Of a stretch of 64,000 bases of DNA, positions 49,619 to 58,539 are shown piece by piece. How positions within the stretch are numbered: position 1 is the first letter of the stretch; each line of letters starts with the position of its first letter. The notes under the pieces are model-generated. The model worked only from the letters and a program-made list of their open reading frames with translations, was not told the DNA's origin and ran no database searches. This DNA comes from DATJZH01 sp052146815. GTDB lineage: Bacteria > Actinomycetota > Actinomycetes > Streptosporangiales > Streptosporangiaceae. Where the stretch lies: contig JBKQMG010000281.1 in the NCBI GenBank assembly GCA_052146815.1, positions 17,516 through 81,515 of the forward strand. The letters are read 5' to 3'. The position numbers and the translations under genes are program-made.

Positions 49619-52255
49619 GTGGCTGGGGGAGCCGTTACCGCGGGATCCGGCCAGCAGGGCGTGGACGACTTGCTGCCGCTGGCCCTGTCACGTCCTCATG
49701 AGGCGCTTGCGAGGGCGCGCGCGGTGCTGACCGAACGGCCAAGCCAGCGTGAGGCATCTGTGGCCCATCAGGCGGCAGGGATCGTTCTGCGCGAGTTCGG
49801 TGATGTCGGCGCGGGAATCAAAGAGCTGCGCAGCGCGCTGCGTCTGGCCCGCCTGAGCGGCTCGGCAGAGCGCGAAAGCGACGTGCTCGCCGCCCTGGGC
49901 GTAGCACTCGTCTACGCCGGCCGGACAGCGGCTGGACTTGCCGCATTTGACGGTGCATTACAGCGTTCCACCGGCGTACAGACGGGGCGGGTACTTCACC
50001 GGCGCGGCATTGTGCTGTGGACTCTAGGCCGGTACTCAGCCGCCCAAGAAGACCTGCGCCGAGCGGTAATCGTGCTGCGGCGGGCAGGAGATCCGCTCTG
50101 GGCGGCACGTGCGCTGAACGCTCGGGGGGTGGTCTACATCGCGATGGGGCTGCGCGCCCGCGCCGAAGCGGACCTCAGCGCCGCGGAGCGGGAATTCGCT
50201 GAGACTAGCCAGGAACTCGAGTCAATCCATCCGGTGCACAATCGCGGCCTGGCTGCCTTTCTCGCTGGTGACCTTCCAGCAGCGCTTTCCTGTTTTGACG
50301 AAGCGTCGGCCCGCTACCGGCGGCTCGGCGTTTCGGTGCCGGATCTAAGCATCGACCGGTGTGCCGTGCTCCTCGCGGCCGGCCTGGTGGGTGACGCCCT
50401 GGCCGAGGCAGACTCCGCCTTGCGCCACGTCGAAGAGGTTCATGGCCAATCCACGAAGAAGGCCGAACTGCTGCTCACGGCGGCGAACTGCGCGCTGGCC
50501 GCCAACCACCCGCCGGCGGCCCTTGACCGCGCGCGGGCCGCGTACCGTCTCTTCCAGTCTCAGCAGCGCGCCTGGTGGGAAGCCCGCAGCGGGCTTGTTC
50601 TCGTCCAGGCGCACTATGCGGCCGGGCCGGTGTCGGCGCGGTTGCTTCGGGATGCCAGCCGTGCGGCCGCCGGGCTGGAGGCGCTGGGCTCCGCCGAGGT
50701 AACCCAGGCCCATCTGCTGGCCGGGCGAATAGCACTGGACCTGGAACGGCGCGATGATGCCGAACGCCATCTCATCACGGCCGCAGGCAGGCGGCGGCGC
50801 GGTCCTGCCATGGCGCGTGCCAGCGGGTGGCTGGCCGAGGCGCTGCGGGCGCAGGCAGCAGGAGATCCGCGCCGTCTGCTTGCCGCATGCCGCCGGGGAC
50901 TCGAGCTTCTCGACGAACATCGGTTCACTCTCGGCGCGTCGGAACTGCGGGCGCAGGCCACTGCGCACGGCGCCGAACTTGCTGCGCTCGCACAGCGGCA
51001 TGCCGCACGGACTCACCGGCCCCGGCTGCTGCTCGCCTGGAGTGAACGCTGGCGGGCCACTGCGCTCGCGGTGCCAGCGGTGCGGCCGCCCGGTGACCGG
51101 GGGCTCAAGGCAAGTCTTGCCGCGATGCGCGGGGCGACCACCGGACTGGAGCAGGCGGTGCGCGAGGGCTATCCGACCGCATCGCTCCAGCGGGAACAGC
51201 TGCGTCTAGAGGGCGTGGTCAGAGCTTGTGCGCTTCGGGCCAAGGGCTCGGCGGGCGCGGGGCGCACCGCGGTCAGCATCGCGGACCTGCTCGGCAAGCT
51301 CGGCGACGGCCAGCTGGCCGAGATCGTCGACGTCGACGGGACGTTGCTGGTACTCATCTGCGGCGGGGGACGGGTGCGGCAGTTCACTGCGGGCCGCGCT
51401 GAGGACGCCATCCGGGCTGCCGAGCTTGCTCGCTTCGGCCTGCGCCGGATCGCCCGCAGCCGGCCTGACGACAACATCGGCAGCGCGCTGGCCATTCTGC
51501 GGGCGGCCGGGCCGAAGCTCCAGGACGCGCTCCTCGGGCCGGCCGCCGGTCACCTGTGGGACAGGCCGCTCGTTATCGTCCCGCCCGGCAGGCTGCACAC
51601 CATCCCGTGGGCCCTGCTGCCCGCGCTGGCCGACCGGGTATTCAGCGTCGCCCCGTCCGCCCGCGCCTGGATGCGCGCGCATTCCGCTGCGCCGCCGAGC
51701 CGCCGCCACGTCACGCTCGCCCGCGGGCCGGGCCTCGCCACCGAGGGCGCCGAGGTGCCGGTGATCGCGCAGCTGTATGACGACGTGACGATGCTGGCCG
51801 GCGATGGGGCGACCGCCGGGCGGGTGCTCTCCGCGCTCGACGGCGCGTGGCTCGCTCACATTGCCGCGCACGGGATCTTCCGCGCCGACAGCCCGCTGTT
51901 CTCTTCCCTGCGGATGCAGGACGGGCCGCTGACCGTCTATGACTTCGAGCAGCTGCGCCGCGCGCCCTACCGGCTGGTCCTGTCGAGCTGCGACTCCGGC
52001 GTTCTCGCACCAGCCGGGGCAGACGAGCTGCTCGGCCTGGTCAGCAGCCTGCTCCCGCTCGGTACCGCGGGGATCGTGGCCGGCGTCGTCCAGCTGAACG
52101 ACGACGCCATCGTGCCCATGATGGTGGACCTGCACCGGCGCCTGCGCGCCGGCCAGACCCTGGCCGAGTCGATGCACGGCGTCCGGAGCGGCGCCGCCGG
52201 CGACCCGATCCAGCAGGCCACGGCCATGTCACTCCTCGCCCTCGGTGCTGCGTGA
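49619..52255 (+). CDS. TPR-CHAT caspase-like protease
   Basis: An 878-residue protein. About 12 tetratricopeptide-type helical repeats fill residues 15-470 (for example RSALRLARLSGSAERESDVL, ALSCFDEASARYRRLGVSVP). After a linker, the CHAT domain (about 560-878) carries the catalytic dyad His751 in HIAAHGIFRAD and Cys791 in LVLSSCDSGVL. The preceding strand LVIVPPGRLHTIPWALLPAL is typical. CHAT proteases of this form are caspase relatives activated by signals read through their repeats, as in gasdermin and type III-E CRISPR systems. Its substrate is unknown; the neighbouring subtilase and small protein are candidates. GTG 49619 is followed by conserved sequence. Confidence 0.9.
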   Translation: MAGGAVTAGSGQQGVDDLLPLALSRPHEALARARAVLTERPSQREASVAHQAAGIVLREFGDVGAGIKELRSALRLARLSGSAERESDVLAALGVALVYAGRTAAGLAAFDGALQRSTGVQTGRVLHRRGIVLWTLGRYSAAQEDLRRAVIVLRRAGDPLWAARALNARGVVYIAMGLRARAEADLSAAEREFAETSQELESIHPVHNRGLAAFLAGDLPAALSCFDEASARYRRLGVSVPDLSIDRCAVLLAAGLVGDALAEADSALRHVEEVHGQSTKKAELLLTAANCALAANHPPAALDRARAAYRLFQSQQRAWWEARSGLVLVQAHYAAGPVSARLLRDASRAAAGLEALGSAEVTQAHLLAGRIALDLERRDDAERHLITAAGRRRRGPAMARASGWLAEALRAQAAGDPRRLLAACRRGLELLDEHRFTLGASELRAQATAHGAELAALAQRHAARTHRPRLLLAWSERWRATALAVPAVRPPGDRGLKASLAAMRGATTGLEQAVREGYPTASLQREQLRLEGVVRACALRAKGSAGAGRTAVSIADLLGKLGDGQLAEIVDVDGTLLVLICGGGRVRQFTAGRAEDAIRAAELARFGLRRIARSRPDDNIGSALAILRAAGPKLQDALLGPAAGHLWDRPLVIVPPGRLHTIPWALLPALADRVFSVAPSARAWMRAHSAAPPSRRHVTLARGPGLATEGAEVPVIAQLYDDVTMLAGDGATAGRVLSALDGAWLAHIAAHGIFRADSPLFSSLRMQDGPLTVYDFEQLRRAPYRLVLSSCDSGVLAPAGADELLGLVSSLLPLGTAGIVAGVVQLNDDAIVPMMVDLHRRLRAGQTLAESMHGVRSGAAGDPIQQATAMSLLALGAA

Positions 52256-52277
52256 GCGGTGGCGGCCGTTCAGCGGT

Positions 52278-53855
52278 TCAGTTGACGCAGGGGATGCCAT
52301 CGCCGGCGCTGACCGCCCCGCCCTGCGGGCCAGTGGTGGGGACAGCCACCGACGGCGCGCTCGGGCTGGCGGAGCCGGCAGGGATCTGCGGCACCGTGGC
52401 ACTGGCCCCGAGGAGCACCTGGACGTGCCCTGGCGCGACGGACGCGCTCGCCGCCGCGGTGACGCCGAACATCGCGGCGATCCTGGCCGCTGCTGCCGAG
52501 CTGCCCGCGCCGTAGAGGACTGCGGTGGTGGTGCGGTAAGCGGTGTTGGCGACCTGCCCGGCGCGGTATCCGGCCTTGTCGAATGCGGCGGAGACCTGTC
52601 CGGCGAGCCCGGCGGCGTTGCCGCCGTTGTAGACATCCACTGTCGTCTTGCGGATGACAGCGGCGGCCGCTGCGGGCGCGTGGCGATGAGCGTGCGGGGA
52701 ACCGGGCGCCGGGTAGAACGCCGCATGGACGATGGTCTTGATGGCGGCCGGGGCGACCACGTTTGCGTCCTGGCCGCCGATCACCGCGTAGCCCTTGATC
52801 GGTAGTGTGCGGAAGACCAGGTGCCCGCTGGTGAGGTCCCGCATCTGCGCCGCGAAGTCGAGCAGGTTCCAGCCCGCGTCCGTGATGACGTACCGTTTGG
52901 CCACCGACAGCAGCGCCTGCACCTTGCCCAGGTCGCTGAGCACTCCCTCGGTGCGCAGTTGGTGCATCACCGAGTCGAGGAACGCCTGCTGGCGGTGCGT
53001 GCGGTCGAGGTCGCCGTTGGGCAGGCCATGGCGCTGGCGGACGAACGCCAGTGCCTGCGAGGCATCCAGGTGCTGGAACCCCGCGCGGAAGTTCGCGCCG
53101 GAGTACGAGTCGTAAACCGGATGCTTGAGGCAGACTTCCACGCCGCCGAACACCTTCGCGAGCTCGTAGAAGCCGTCCAGGTTGACCTCGGCGAAGTGGT
53201 CGATATGCACACCGGTGAGCTTCTCCACGGTCGCGACGGCGGCATGGCGCCCGGCCTCGTTGCCGAGGAACGCCAGCCGGTCCTGGCTCATCGACGGGTG
53301 CTGCTGCCTGAGCTTGGCCTGCTGGTAGAACATGCTGACGCCGTAAGCCTGGTCGATCTTGCCCTGCTGCTCGGGGCCGACCGTGCCAGCGAAATTTACC
53401 CAGTCATCACGAGGAATTGAGAATCCGATTGCCTGCTTGCCCCCGGCGGGTATGTGAATGAGGATCAGCGTGTTCGTGTCGTTTCCGCCCACCCCATTCT
53501 CGACGCCCTGCCTGCTTCCGGCGTGAAGTTTGGCCAGGATGCCCGAAGGCAGGATGTTCCCGTTCCAGTCACGGCGGCTCTCCAGGCCCATCAGCAGGAT
53601 GTTCTGCGCGCCTATTGACGGCCCGCTGGTGATCGCGTGGGAGCCGCCGATGCCATTCACGTCCCGGATGACAAAATACGAAAAGCCGCTGATCAGCAGG
53701 GCCAGAGCCGCGAAGATGCAGCTCAGCGCGTACCCGGACCTTTGCAGCAGCGGCCGCAGCGGCATAGGGCCAATTGCCCCGTCTCGTCCCCTTGCCGAGT
53801 CGGGCTGCCCGTCGTCAGACAGCTGCCACTCGGGCGGAATCCGGCTGCCCGCCAT
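52278..53855 (-). CDS. LytR-CpsA-Psr (LCP) family cell-wall glycopolymer ligase
   Basis: A 525-residue LCP protein. A cytoplasmic N-terminus of about 35 residues precedes one transmembrane helix (LSCIFAALALLISGFSYFV). The LCP domain (about 85-335) has NILLMGLESR, NTLILIHIPAGGKQAIGFSI then PRDDWV, HIDHFAEVNLDGFYELAKVF, GLPNGDLDRTHRQQAFL. A LytR_C domain (about 385-475; VDVYNGGNAAGLAGQVSAAF) follows, then a Pro/Ser-rich tail. LCP enzymes transfer lipid-linked glycopolymers to peptidoglycan. ATG 53855 has GGGAGG twelve bases upstream; an in-frame ATG at 53894 is an alternative. The 3' end faces the CHAT gene with a 22-bp gap. Confidence 0.9.
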   Translation of the reverse strand: MAGSRIPPEWQLSDDGQPDSARGRDGAIGPMPLRPLLQRSGYALSCIFAALALLISGFSYFVIRDVNGIGGSHAITSGPSIGAQNILLMGLESRRDWNGNILPSGILAKLHAGSRQGVENGVGGNDTNTLILIHIPAGGKQAIGFSIPRDDWVNFAGTVGPEQQGKIDQAYGVSMFYQQAKLRQQHPSMSQDRLAFLGNEAGRHAAVATVEKLTGVHIDHFAEVNLDGFYELAKVFGGVEVCLKHPVYDSYSGANFRAGFQHLDASQALAFVRQRHGLPNGDLDRTHRQQAFLDSVMHQLRTEGVLSDLGKVQALLSVAKRYVITDAGWNLLDFAAQMRDLTSGHLVFRTLPIKGYAVIGGQDANVVAPAAIKTIVHAAFYPAPGSPHAHRHAPAAAAAVIRKTTVDVYNGGNAAGLAGQVSAAFDKAGYRAGQVANTAYRTTTAVLYGAGSSAAAARIAAMFGVTAAASASVAPGHVQVLLGASATVPQIPAGSASPSAPSVAVPTTGPQGGAVSAGDGIPCVN

Positions 53856-53974
53856 CTTTTGATCATGCCTCCCGCCTGGCGTATCGCAGCCCATTGGCCC
53901 GGGCCGATTAATATTCTGGTGAAGACTACCCGCCGCCCTGTTATTTCGCCGGAACGGCCAGCCGCGAGGAGCAA

Positions 53975-54484
53975 ATGCCGGAGCCACGAGCCTACGATGC
54001 GGGCTCCCGTCCGCTTTACCGCACGCCGGGAACCCCGCCCCGACCGCCGCGCCGTTGGGCGCGCCCTTCTCGCCGGATGCCCCGGTGGCCGGGCTCGCTG
54101 CCGGGCAGTGGCGGGGTCGCCATCGTGATCGGCAGCGCCGCGCTCGGCGGCGTCCTCACTGCGGCGAGCGGCAGCGTGCCCGGCATCCTGCTGGGCATCT
54201 TCCTGGTGGCGGGGACGCTCATCGCTGCTCTCGCCGTCCGGCCGCCCGCGGTGTACCTGATCATCCCGGCGCCTGCGCTGTGTTACGTGATTACGGCCCT
54301 CATTACCGGGCTGCTCCATGACCAGGGCGCCGGCGTGTCGCAGACGGCTCTGGCGGTCAGCGCGGCGCAGTGGATCGCCAGCGGATTCCTGGCGATGACC
54401 GCCGCGACGGTACTGGCGATCGTCGCGACCGCCGTCCGCTGGCCAAGGACGAGGCGAGGGCGCCGGGGACCGGCCCCGTTCTGA
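53975..54484 (+). CDS. DUF6542-like four-helix membrane protein
   Basis: A 169-residue protein with a Pro/Arg-rich cytoplasmic N-terminus of about 45 residues followed by four membrane helices (GGVAIVIGSAALGGVLTAAS, LLGIFLVAGTLIAALAV, VYLIIPAPALCYVITALITG, FLAMTAATVLAIVATAV) and a basic tail. The layout agrees with the DUF6542 family of actinomycetes. Function unknown. It diverges from the LCP gene, sharing about 120 bp of upstream sequence, so involvement in the envelope is plausible. Confidence 0.7.
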   Translation: MPEPRAYDAGSRPLYRTPGTPPRPPRRWARPSRRMPRWPGSLPGSGGVAIVIGSAALGGVLTAASGSVPGILLGIFLVAGTLIAALAVRPPAVYLIIPAPALCYVITALITGLLHDQGAGVSQTALAVSAAQWIASGFLAMTAATVLAIVATAVRWPRTRRGRRGPAPF

Positions 54485-54613
54485 GCGGGACCTTCGTCCG
54501 GTCAGCTGAGGCCGGAGGCGGGCTGGGCTGCCGGCCTGCAAGCATGGCCAGCGGATCACGCCGGTGGCGCAAGGCCGGCCCGCGCCCGGCAGGCGTCACC
54601 TTTGTTGCCGCGA

Positions 54614-54910
54614 TCAGCGGATCGCCGAGAACGCGTCAGCCTGCAGCGCGATGCGCCGGCTCTGCTCATCCAGGACGTAGGCGCCTGCCGCTGCCAGTGC
54701 CTGGCGCAGCACGCGGTAGTGGTGACCGCACAGCAGCAGATCCGTGTCGTGCTCGCGGCCGTTCGCGGGAGGCATGATGGCGATACATGCGGGCCTGGCC
54801 GAGCAGCAGCAGGCCCGGTCAGCGTTCCTCAACGCGGGCCAGTCAGCTGATGGGCGCATGCGGGAGGGCGGGATGCTCTGCGCGGCATGTTCCGCCAGCT
54901 GAGTACTCAT
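54614..54910 (-). CDS. DUF7455-like small protein
   Basis: A 98-residue protein whose core reads ALRNADRACCCSARPACIAI, LLLCGHHYRVLRQALAAAGA, then VLDEQ. This resembles DUF7455, small actinobacterial proteins with a C-x-x-C / C-x-H-H metal-binding pattern. Here the first pair is CCC rather than CDRC. The start is ATG 54910 (AAGG just upstream). It is convergent with the DUF6542-like gene. Function unknown, possibly zinc binding. Confidence 0.65.
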   Translation of the reverse strand: MSTQLAEHAAQSIPPSRMRPSADWPALRNADRACCCSARPACIAIMPPANGREHDTDLLLCGHHYRVLRQALAAAGAYVLDEQSRRIALQADAFSAIR

Positions 54911-55138
54911 ACCTTGAGTCTCGCGCACTGTGCCCGGTGCCCGGCAGGGTCTTAGCTCCCGGGCTTCAGGGCCGAACGACCCGCCAGCAGGCGGATAACG
55001 TGTGCTTCGGCCGGTCTGCGCGTCTGGTCTGACACGCTCACCCCGTGCGGGGGATGCCGCACTGCCGGTGAAGCCGGTCTGATGGAAGAGCGGCCGGAGG
55101 GGCCTGGCCGAGGCCTGGCCGCGCCCGGAGGAGGAAAT

Positions 55139-55681
55139 GTGTTCAGGGACAGGCGGCAGGAGCGGCACGCCGAGCGTCACGGCGGCACAGGGGCGACGCA
55201 TTACCGCATGCGCCAGAAGCTGATGTCCATCGGCGATGACTACTGGATCGAGAACGATCAGGGCGAGCGCGTCTTCAAGGTCGACGGCAAGGCCCTGCGG
55301 ATGCGCAAGACGCTGATCTTCGAGGACGGCCGCGGCGGCGAGCTGCTGAAGATCCAGGAGCGCGTGGCGCGGGTGCGGGACACGATGGAAATCGAGGACC
55401 GCGACGGGCACACCGTGGCGACGGTCAAGAAGGCGCTCATCACCCCGCTGCGCGACCGGTGGACCGTGAAGGTGGCCGACGGCCCCGACCTCGAGGTCAA
55501 AGGCAACATCCTCGACCACGAATACACGATCGAAGACGGCCGGGCGCCGGTGGCCGAGGTATCCATGAAGTGGTTCCGGGTCGCAGACACCTACGGAGTC
55601 GAGGTCGCGCCCGAGCAGGACCCGGCGCTGATGCTGGCCGTCACCGCGGTGCTGGACACCATGGCGCACGAGGCGCGCTGA
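55139..55681 (+). CDS. LURP-one-related (scramblase-like) protein
   Basis: A 180-residue protein with the LOR/Tubby-like beta-barrel of about 150 residues. The repeating strands include YRMRQKLMSIGDDYWIENDQ, VFKVDGKALRMRKTLIFED and TMEIEDRDGHTVATVKKALI, and the hydrophobic central helix segment is ALMLAVTAVLDTM at the C-terminus. The family is widespread in actinobacteria and plants, with a role in defence or membrane lipid handling suggested only in eukaryotes. GTG 55139 has GGAGGAGG at five bases; the longer frame from 55082 has no ribosome site. Confidence 0.85.
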   Translation: MFRDRRQERHAERHGGTGATHYRMRQKLMSIGDDYWIENDQGERVFKVDGKALRMRKTLIFEDGRGGELLKIQERVARVRDTMEIEDRDGHTVATVKKALITPLRDRWTVKVADGPDLEVKGNILDHEYTIEDGRAPVAEVSMKWFRVADTYGVEVAPEQDPALMLAVTAVLDTMAHEAR

Positions 55682-55709
55682 CACTGGTCCCGCGCCAGCG
55701 CCCATCGTT

Positions 55710-55730
55710 CGATTCCCTGTCCGGGAATCG
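55710..55730 (+). terminator. short perfect hairpin after the LURP-one gene
   Basis: CGATTCCC and GGGAATCG pair over eight bases around a five-base loop, 29 bp after the stop codon. No U tract follows. The TTCGATTCC inside it resembles a tRNA T-loop, but no tRNA can be built around it. Confidence 0.5.
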
Positions 55731-55782
55731 GCAGACGGGTTCACCGGCGAACGCGCTTCCCGCCAACTATCAGGAGACACCT

Positions 55783-55911
55783 GTGATCAATGCTGCCACC
55801 GGGGTCCCGATCGTCTTCACCCGAGGAGCCCCGGGACAAACGCCGGACATCTCGATCACCTGCCAGCTGTCCCGGGTGACGTTCGCCGACGGCGCCGCTG
55901 GCGAGTTCTGA
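55783..55911 (+). CDS. 42-codon ORF with good ribosome site
   Basis: GTG 55783 is seven bases after AGGAG. The peptide (INAATGVPIVFTRGAPGQTP to CQLSRVTFADGAAGEF) has natural composition but no recognised family, and it may be the end of a larger gene whose start is lost. It stands at the left edge of a group of decayed oxidoreductase genes. Confidence 0.35.
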   Translation: MINAATGVPIVFTRGAPGQTPDISITCQLSRVTFADGAAGEF

Positions 55912-56129
55912 GTCGATCCATCCACACCGGCCTCGGGCGCTACGGTCGACCCGGCGCGGCTCGCTCGAACCACCGGCGGCGCGTCAGCAGGAATTTTCCG
56001 CCGAGCAGTCCGATGGGAGCCACAGAATCGTCGTCAGGCGTTGCCTCGTCGCTCCGCGGCCGCGCTGTCGCCGGCTTTGGTGCTGGCCGCTTCGTTCGGA
56101 GTCGACGCCCAGCTGGCGAGGAGGTTCAG

Positions 56130-56632
56130 CGCTCTCCGCGATCCTCGCGTCGGCGCGCCTCGGTGCAGCGCGGATCATCGCGCTCAGCCGCAATCCCGCC
56201 AGACAAGAGATTGCCCGGGCGTTCGGCGCCACCGACATCCTTGGCGGGCGCGGGGAGGAGGCAACCGCGAAGGTCATGGAACTCACGGACGGAATTGGTG
56301 TCGACGCGGCGCTCGAATGCGTCGGCACGGGCCGGTCGATGGCGACCGCTTTCGGCATCGCCCGTCCCGGTTCGATCGTCGGTGCCGTCGGTGCCCCGCA
56401 CGGCGTGGAGGTGCCGATCGACACTGTCATCTTCCGCAACATCGGGTTGCGCGGCGGTGTGTCGCCCGCCCGGCCATATATCCCGGAACTATTGCCTGAC
56501 GTGCTTGAGGGCCGCATCAACCCGGGAGCCGTCCTTGACTACGAGACCGACCTCGACGGGATCCCCGACGCCTATGTGGCGATGGATGAACGACGCGCGA
56601 TCAAGTCGCTCGTGCGCGTGGGGTCGATCTGA
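56130..56632 (+). pseudogene. zinc-type alcohol dehydrogenase, 5'-truncated
   Basis: The frame starts inside the nucleotide-binding domain (LSAILASARLGAARIIALSR, then QEIARAFGATDIL) and continues without interruption to the natural end (MELTDGIGVDAALECVGTGR, GLRGGVSPARPYIPELLPDV, AMDERRAIKSLVRVGSI). The catalytic zinc half and the GxGxxG region are missing, and the upstream sequence contains stops in all frames. It overlaps the start of the DUF2255 gene (TGATG). A product could start at ATG 56276 but would lack both active-site domains. Confidence 0.7.
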
Positions 56633-57012
56633 TGACAATGTGGACGGACGACGAGCTGCAGCGGATCGGTGGCACTGAGGAGCTGCAGCTCGCCTCTGCG
56701 CGCGGCGATGGCAGCTTGAGTCCTTACGTGACGATGTGGGTCGTGCGCGTCGGGGAGGAGATCTATCTCCGCTCCGCCGGCGGTCCGGAGCGGCCGTGGT
56801 ATCGACGCGCCACAGCGAGCGGTGTCGGTCGCATCCGCGCCGGCGGTTTCGAGCGCGCCGTGACCTTTGGCGAAGCGGCCGATGAGGTTCACGCCGCAAT
56901 CGACGCGGCGTACCACGCGAAGTACGACCGATACGGTGCGACGACGGTCGGCAGCGTCGTCGGTCCGCATGCCAGAGCCGTGACCGTCCGCCTCGCCCCC
57001 AAGATCCGATGA
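56632..57012 (+). CDS. DUF2255 family protein
   Basis: A 126-residue protein of the DUF2255 family, small beta-barrel proteins resembling flavin-reductase/pyridoxamine-oxidase-like folds. Features are WTDDELQRIGGTEELQLASA, VTMWVVRVGEEIYLRSAGGP and WYRRATASGVGRIRAGGFER. The frame is complete and starts ATG 56632, overlapping the preceding stop. The neighbours (ADH, CMD, SDR) form an oxidoreductase group often found together, so this is the one survivor of a decaying operon. Function unknown. Confidence 0.8.
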   Translation: MTMWTDDELQRIGGTEELQLASARGDGSLSPYVTMWVVRVGEEIYLRSAGGPERPWYRRATASGVGRIRAGGFERAVTFGEAADEVHAAIDAAYHAKYDRYGATTVGSVVGPHARAVTVRLAPKIR

Positions 57013-57021
57013 GGGTTAACT

Positions 57022-57580
57022 ATGGCCATAAGTGACAAAGCACGCAGGATCCACGACGAGCTGTTCCCGGGTCATCGAAGTTAAAGAAATCGTGTACCAG
57101 GCGGTCCCCTACGCGGGCATGGCGAAGGTCTTCGACTTCATCCACGGCACCAACGACGTCCTCATCGAGCGCGGCATCCAGGCGCCGCTCGAAGGGCAGT
57201 CGGCGACGACCCCGGAGACACGGGCTGAGATGGGCCTCGCCGTGCAGAAGGAGGTCGTCGGCGGCGACGTCATCGACCAAGCGTACGCGTCCGCGTCAGA
57301 CGACGAGATCCACTTCCAGCATCTCCTCTCGGCGAACTGTTTCGGCGACCACTACACCCGCGGCGGAATAGGCCTCCGGACGCGCGAGCTCCTCACCCTC
57401 GCCATGCTCGTATCGCTCGGCGGATGCGAACCCCAGGCCAAGGGCCACGTCGCCGCCAACCTCAACGTCGGCAATGACCATCCGCTGCTGCTCGCCGTCA
57501 TCACGCAGCTGCTGCCCTTCATCGGCTACCCCCGCACGCTCAACGCCCTCCGCGTGATCAATGAGGTCACGGCGGAGTGA
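57022..57580 (+). pseudogene. carboxymuconolactone decarboxylase-family protein, internally deleted
   Basis: ATG 57022 gives the family start AISDKARRIHDELFPGHRS and then an immediate TAA. After a frame change the sequence resumes at EVKEIVYQAVPYAGMAKVFD, so the first CMD domain of about 60 residues is missing. The second half is intact (HFQHLLSANCFGDHYTRGGI, LTLAMLVSLGGCEPQAKGHV, NDHPLLLAVITQLLPFIGYP). The complete family has two CMD domains and about 250 residues. A shortened protein from GTG 57032 is possible but would lack half of the fold. Confidence 0.7.
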
Positions 57581-57612
57581 CGACGCCCGGCATGAACGAC
57601 GGAAGGACAAAT

Positions 57613-58137
57613 ATGGCAGAGCGCACCTGGCTCATCATCGGTGTCAGCAGCGGCTTCGGCCGCGAGCTCAGCGAGCAGCTCCTCGGCCGAGGCGAACGCG
57701 TCGTCGGTACCGTCCGCCGACCCGACAGCGTCGCCGACCTCGTCGAGCGGTATCCCGCGCGGTTCCGCGTCCGACTGCTCGACGTGACCGACACCGCTGC
57801 CGTCCGCGACATTGTCGAATGGAGCTTCTCGGAGCTCCGACACATCGACGTGATCGTGAGTAACGCAGGCTACGGGCTCTTCGGTGCTGCCGAGGAGCTC
57901 TCTGACGAGCAGATCGACCGCATCATCGCCACGAACCTGGCCGGCTCGATCCAGCTGATCCGTGCCGCGCTCCCGCACATGCGCGCCCAGGGCGGCGGGC
58001 GCATCATCCAGCTCTCCACCTACGACGGCCAGGTCGCGTTCGCCGGCAACTCGATGTACCACGCCACGGCGGGTCGTGGTACAGCCCGACGACATCCACG
58101 ACCTTCTCCACGAACATCGGGTCCGATGACAGCCTGA
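57613..58137 (+). pseudogene. short-chain dehydrogenase, 3'-truncated by an IS630 fragment
   Basis: ATG 57613 (GGAAGG upstream) starts AERTWLIIGVSSGFGRELSE, the NAD(P)-binding motif, and continues through NAG (VSNAGYGLFGAAEEL) and the catalytic Ser/Tyr region (IQLSTYDGQVAFAGNSMYHA). At about 58072 homology stops, right after the active-site Tyr and before its Lys partner. The remaining codons are antisense IS630 sequence. An intact SDR would have about 280 residues; this one is 174. The catalytic Lys is lost, so the product should be inactive. Confidence 0.75.
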
Positions 58138-58235
58138 ATCCGTCGGCCAGGTGCGGCTTAAGGCCGAAGTCCCGCCAGATCCGCCCGATCGTGGACTTGC
58201 TCAGCCCCGACCTGCGTTCCCGGCGTCGCTGGCCG
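58070..58235 (-). pseudogene. IS630-family transposase fragment
   Basis: The minus strand encodes RSGLSKSTIGRIWRDFGLKP followed by FRLSSDPMFVEKVVDVVGLY, the DNA-binding-to-catalytic junction of an IS630 transposase, without start or stop. About 55 codons remain. It sits exactly between two broken SDR genes. Confidence 0.75.
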
Positions 58236-58242
58236 ATCTTCA

Positions 58243-58301
58243 GCGGTCGCGCGGCCGATGCCGCCCGTGCCGCCGGTCACCAGGACGGCCTTGCCCGCCA
58301 T
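58243..58301 (-). pseudogene. SDR gene, 5' fragment
   Basis: From ATG 58301 the minus strand reads AGKAVLVTGGTGGIGRATA, the N-terminal TGxxxGIG cofactor motif of a second short-chain dehydrogenase. It runs straight into the IS630 fragment after 20 codons. The 250 bp upstream of it, to 58540, hold no recognisable gene. Confidence 0.65.
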
Positions 58302-58539
58302 CAGATGGCGCGCTCCGGCTCTCTCTCCTTGGGGGTGGTCCTCGAATGTGAAGATCAATCGTTCAGGTGCCCTTGCTCTAGCTTGCAAAGGGGGCAGTGC
58401 GGAACCGCCAGTCTGCTTGCCGGCCCTCTCGGCGGGATAATGAAGCCGGGGCCCGCACTGGTCGCGAGGCGTGCTGGCGACGTTTCCCGGAATGCCTGCG
58501 TGCGGTCTCGGCGGGTGTCCCGGCCGCCGCCGGGGGTTG

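Noticed and set aside
55700..55775. TTCGATTCC resembling a tRNA T-arm.
   Set aside because: No acceptor, D or anticodon arms can be arranged around it, and the bases form a simple 8-bp hairpin instead.
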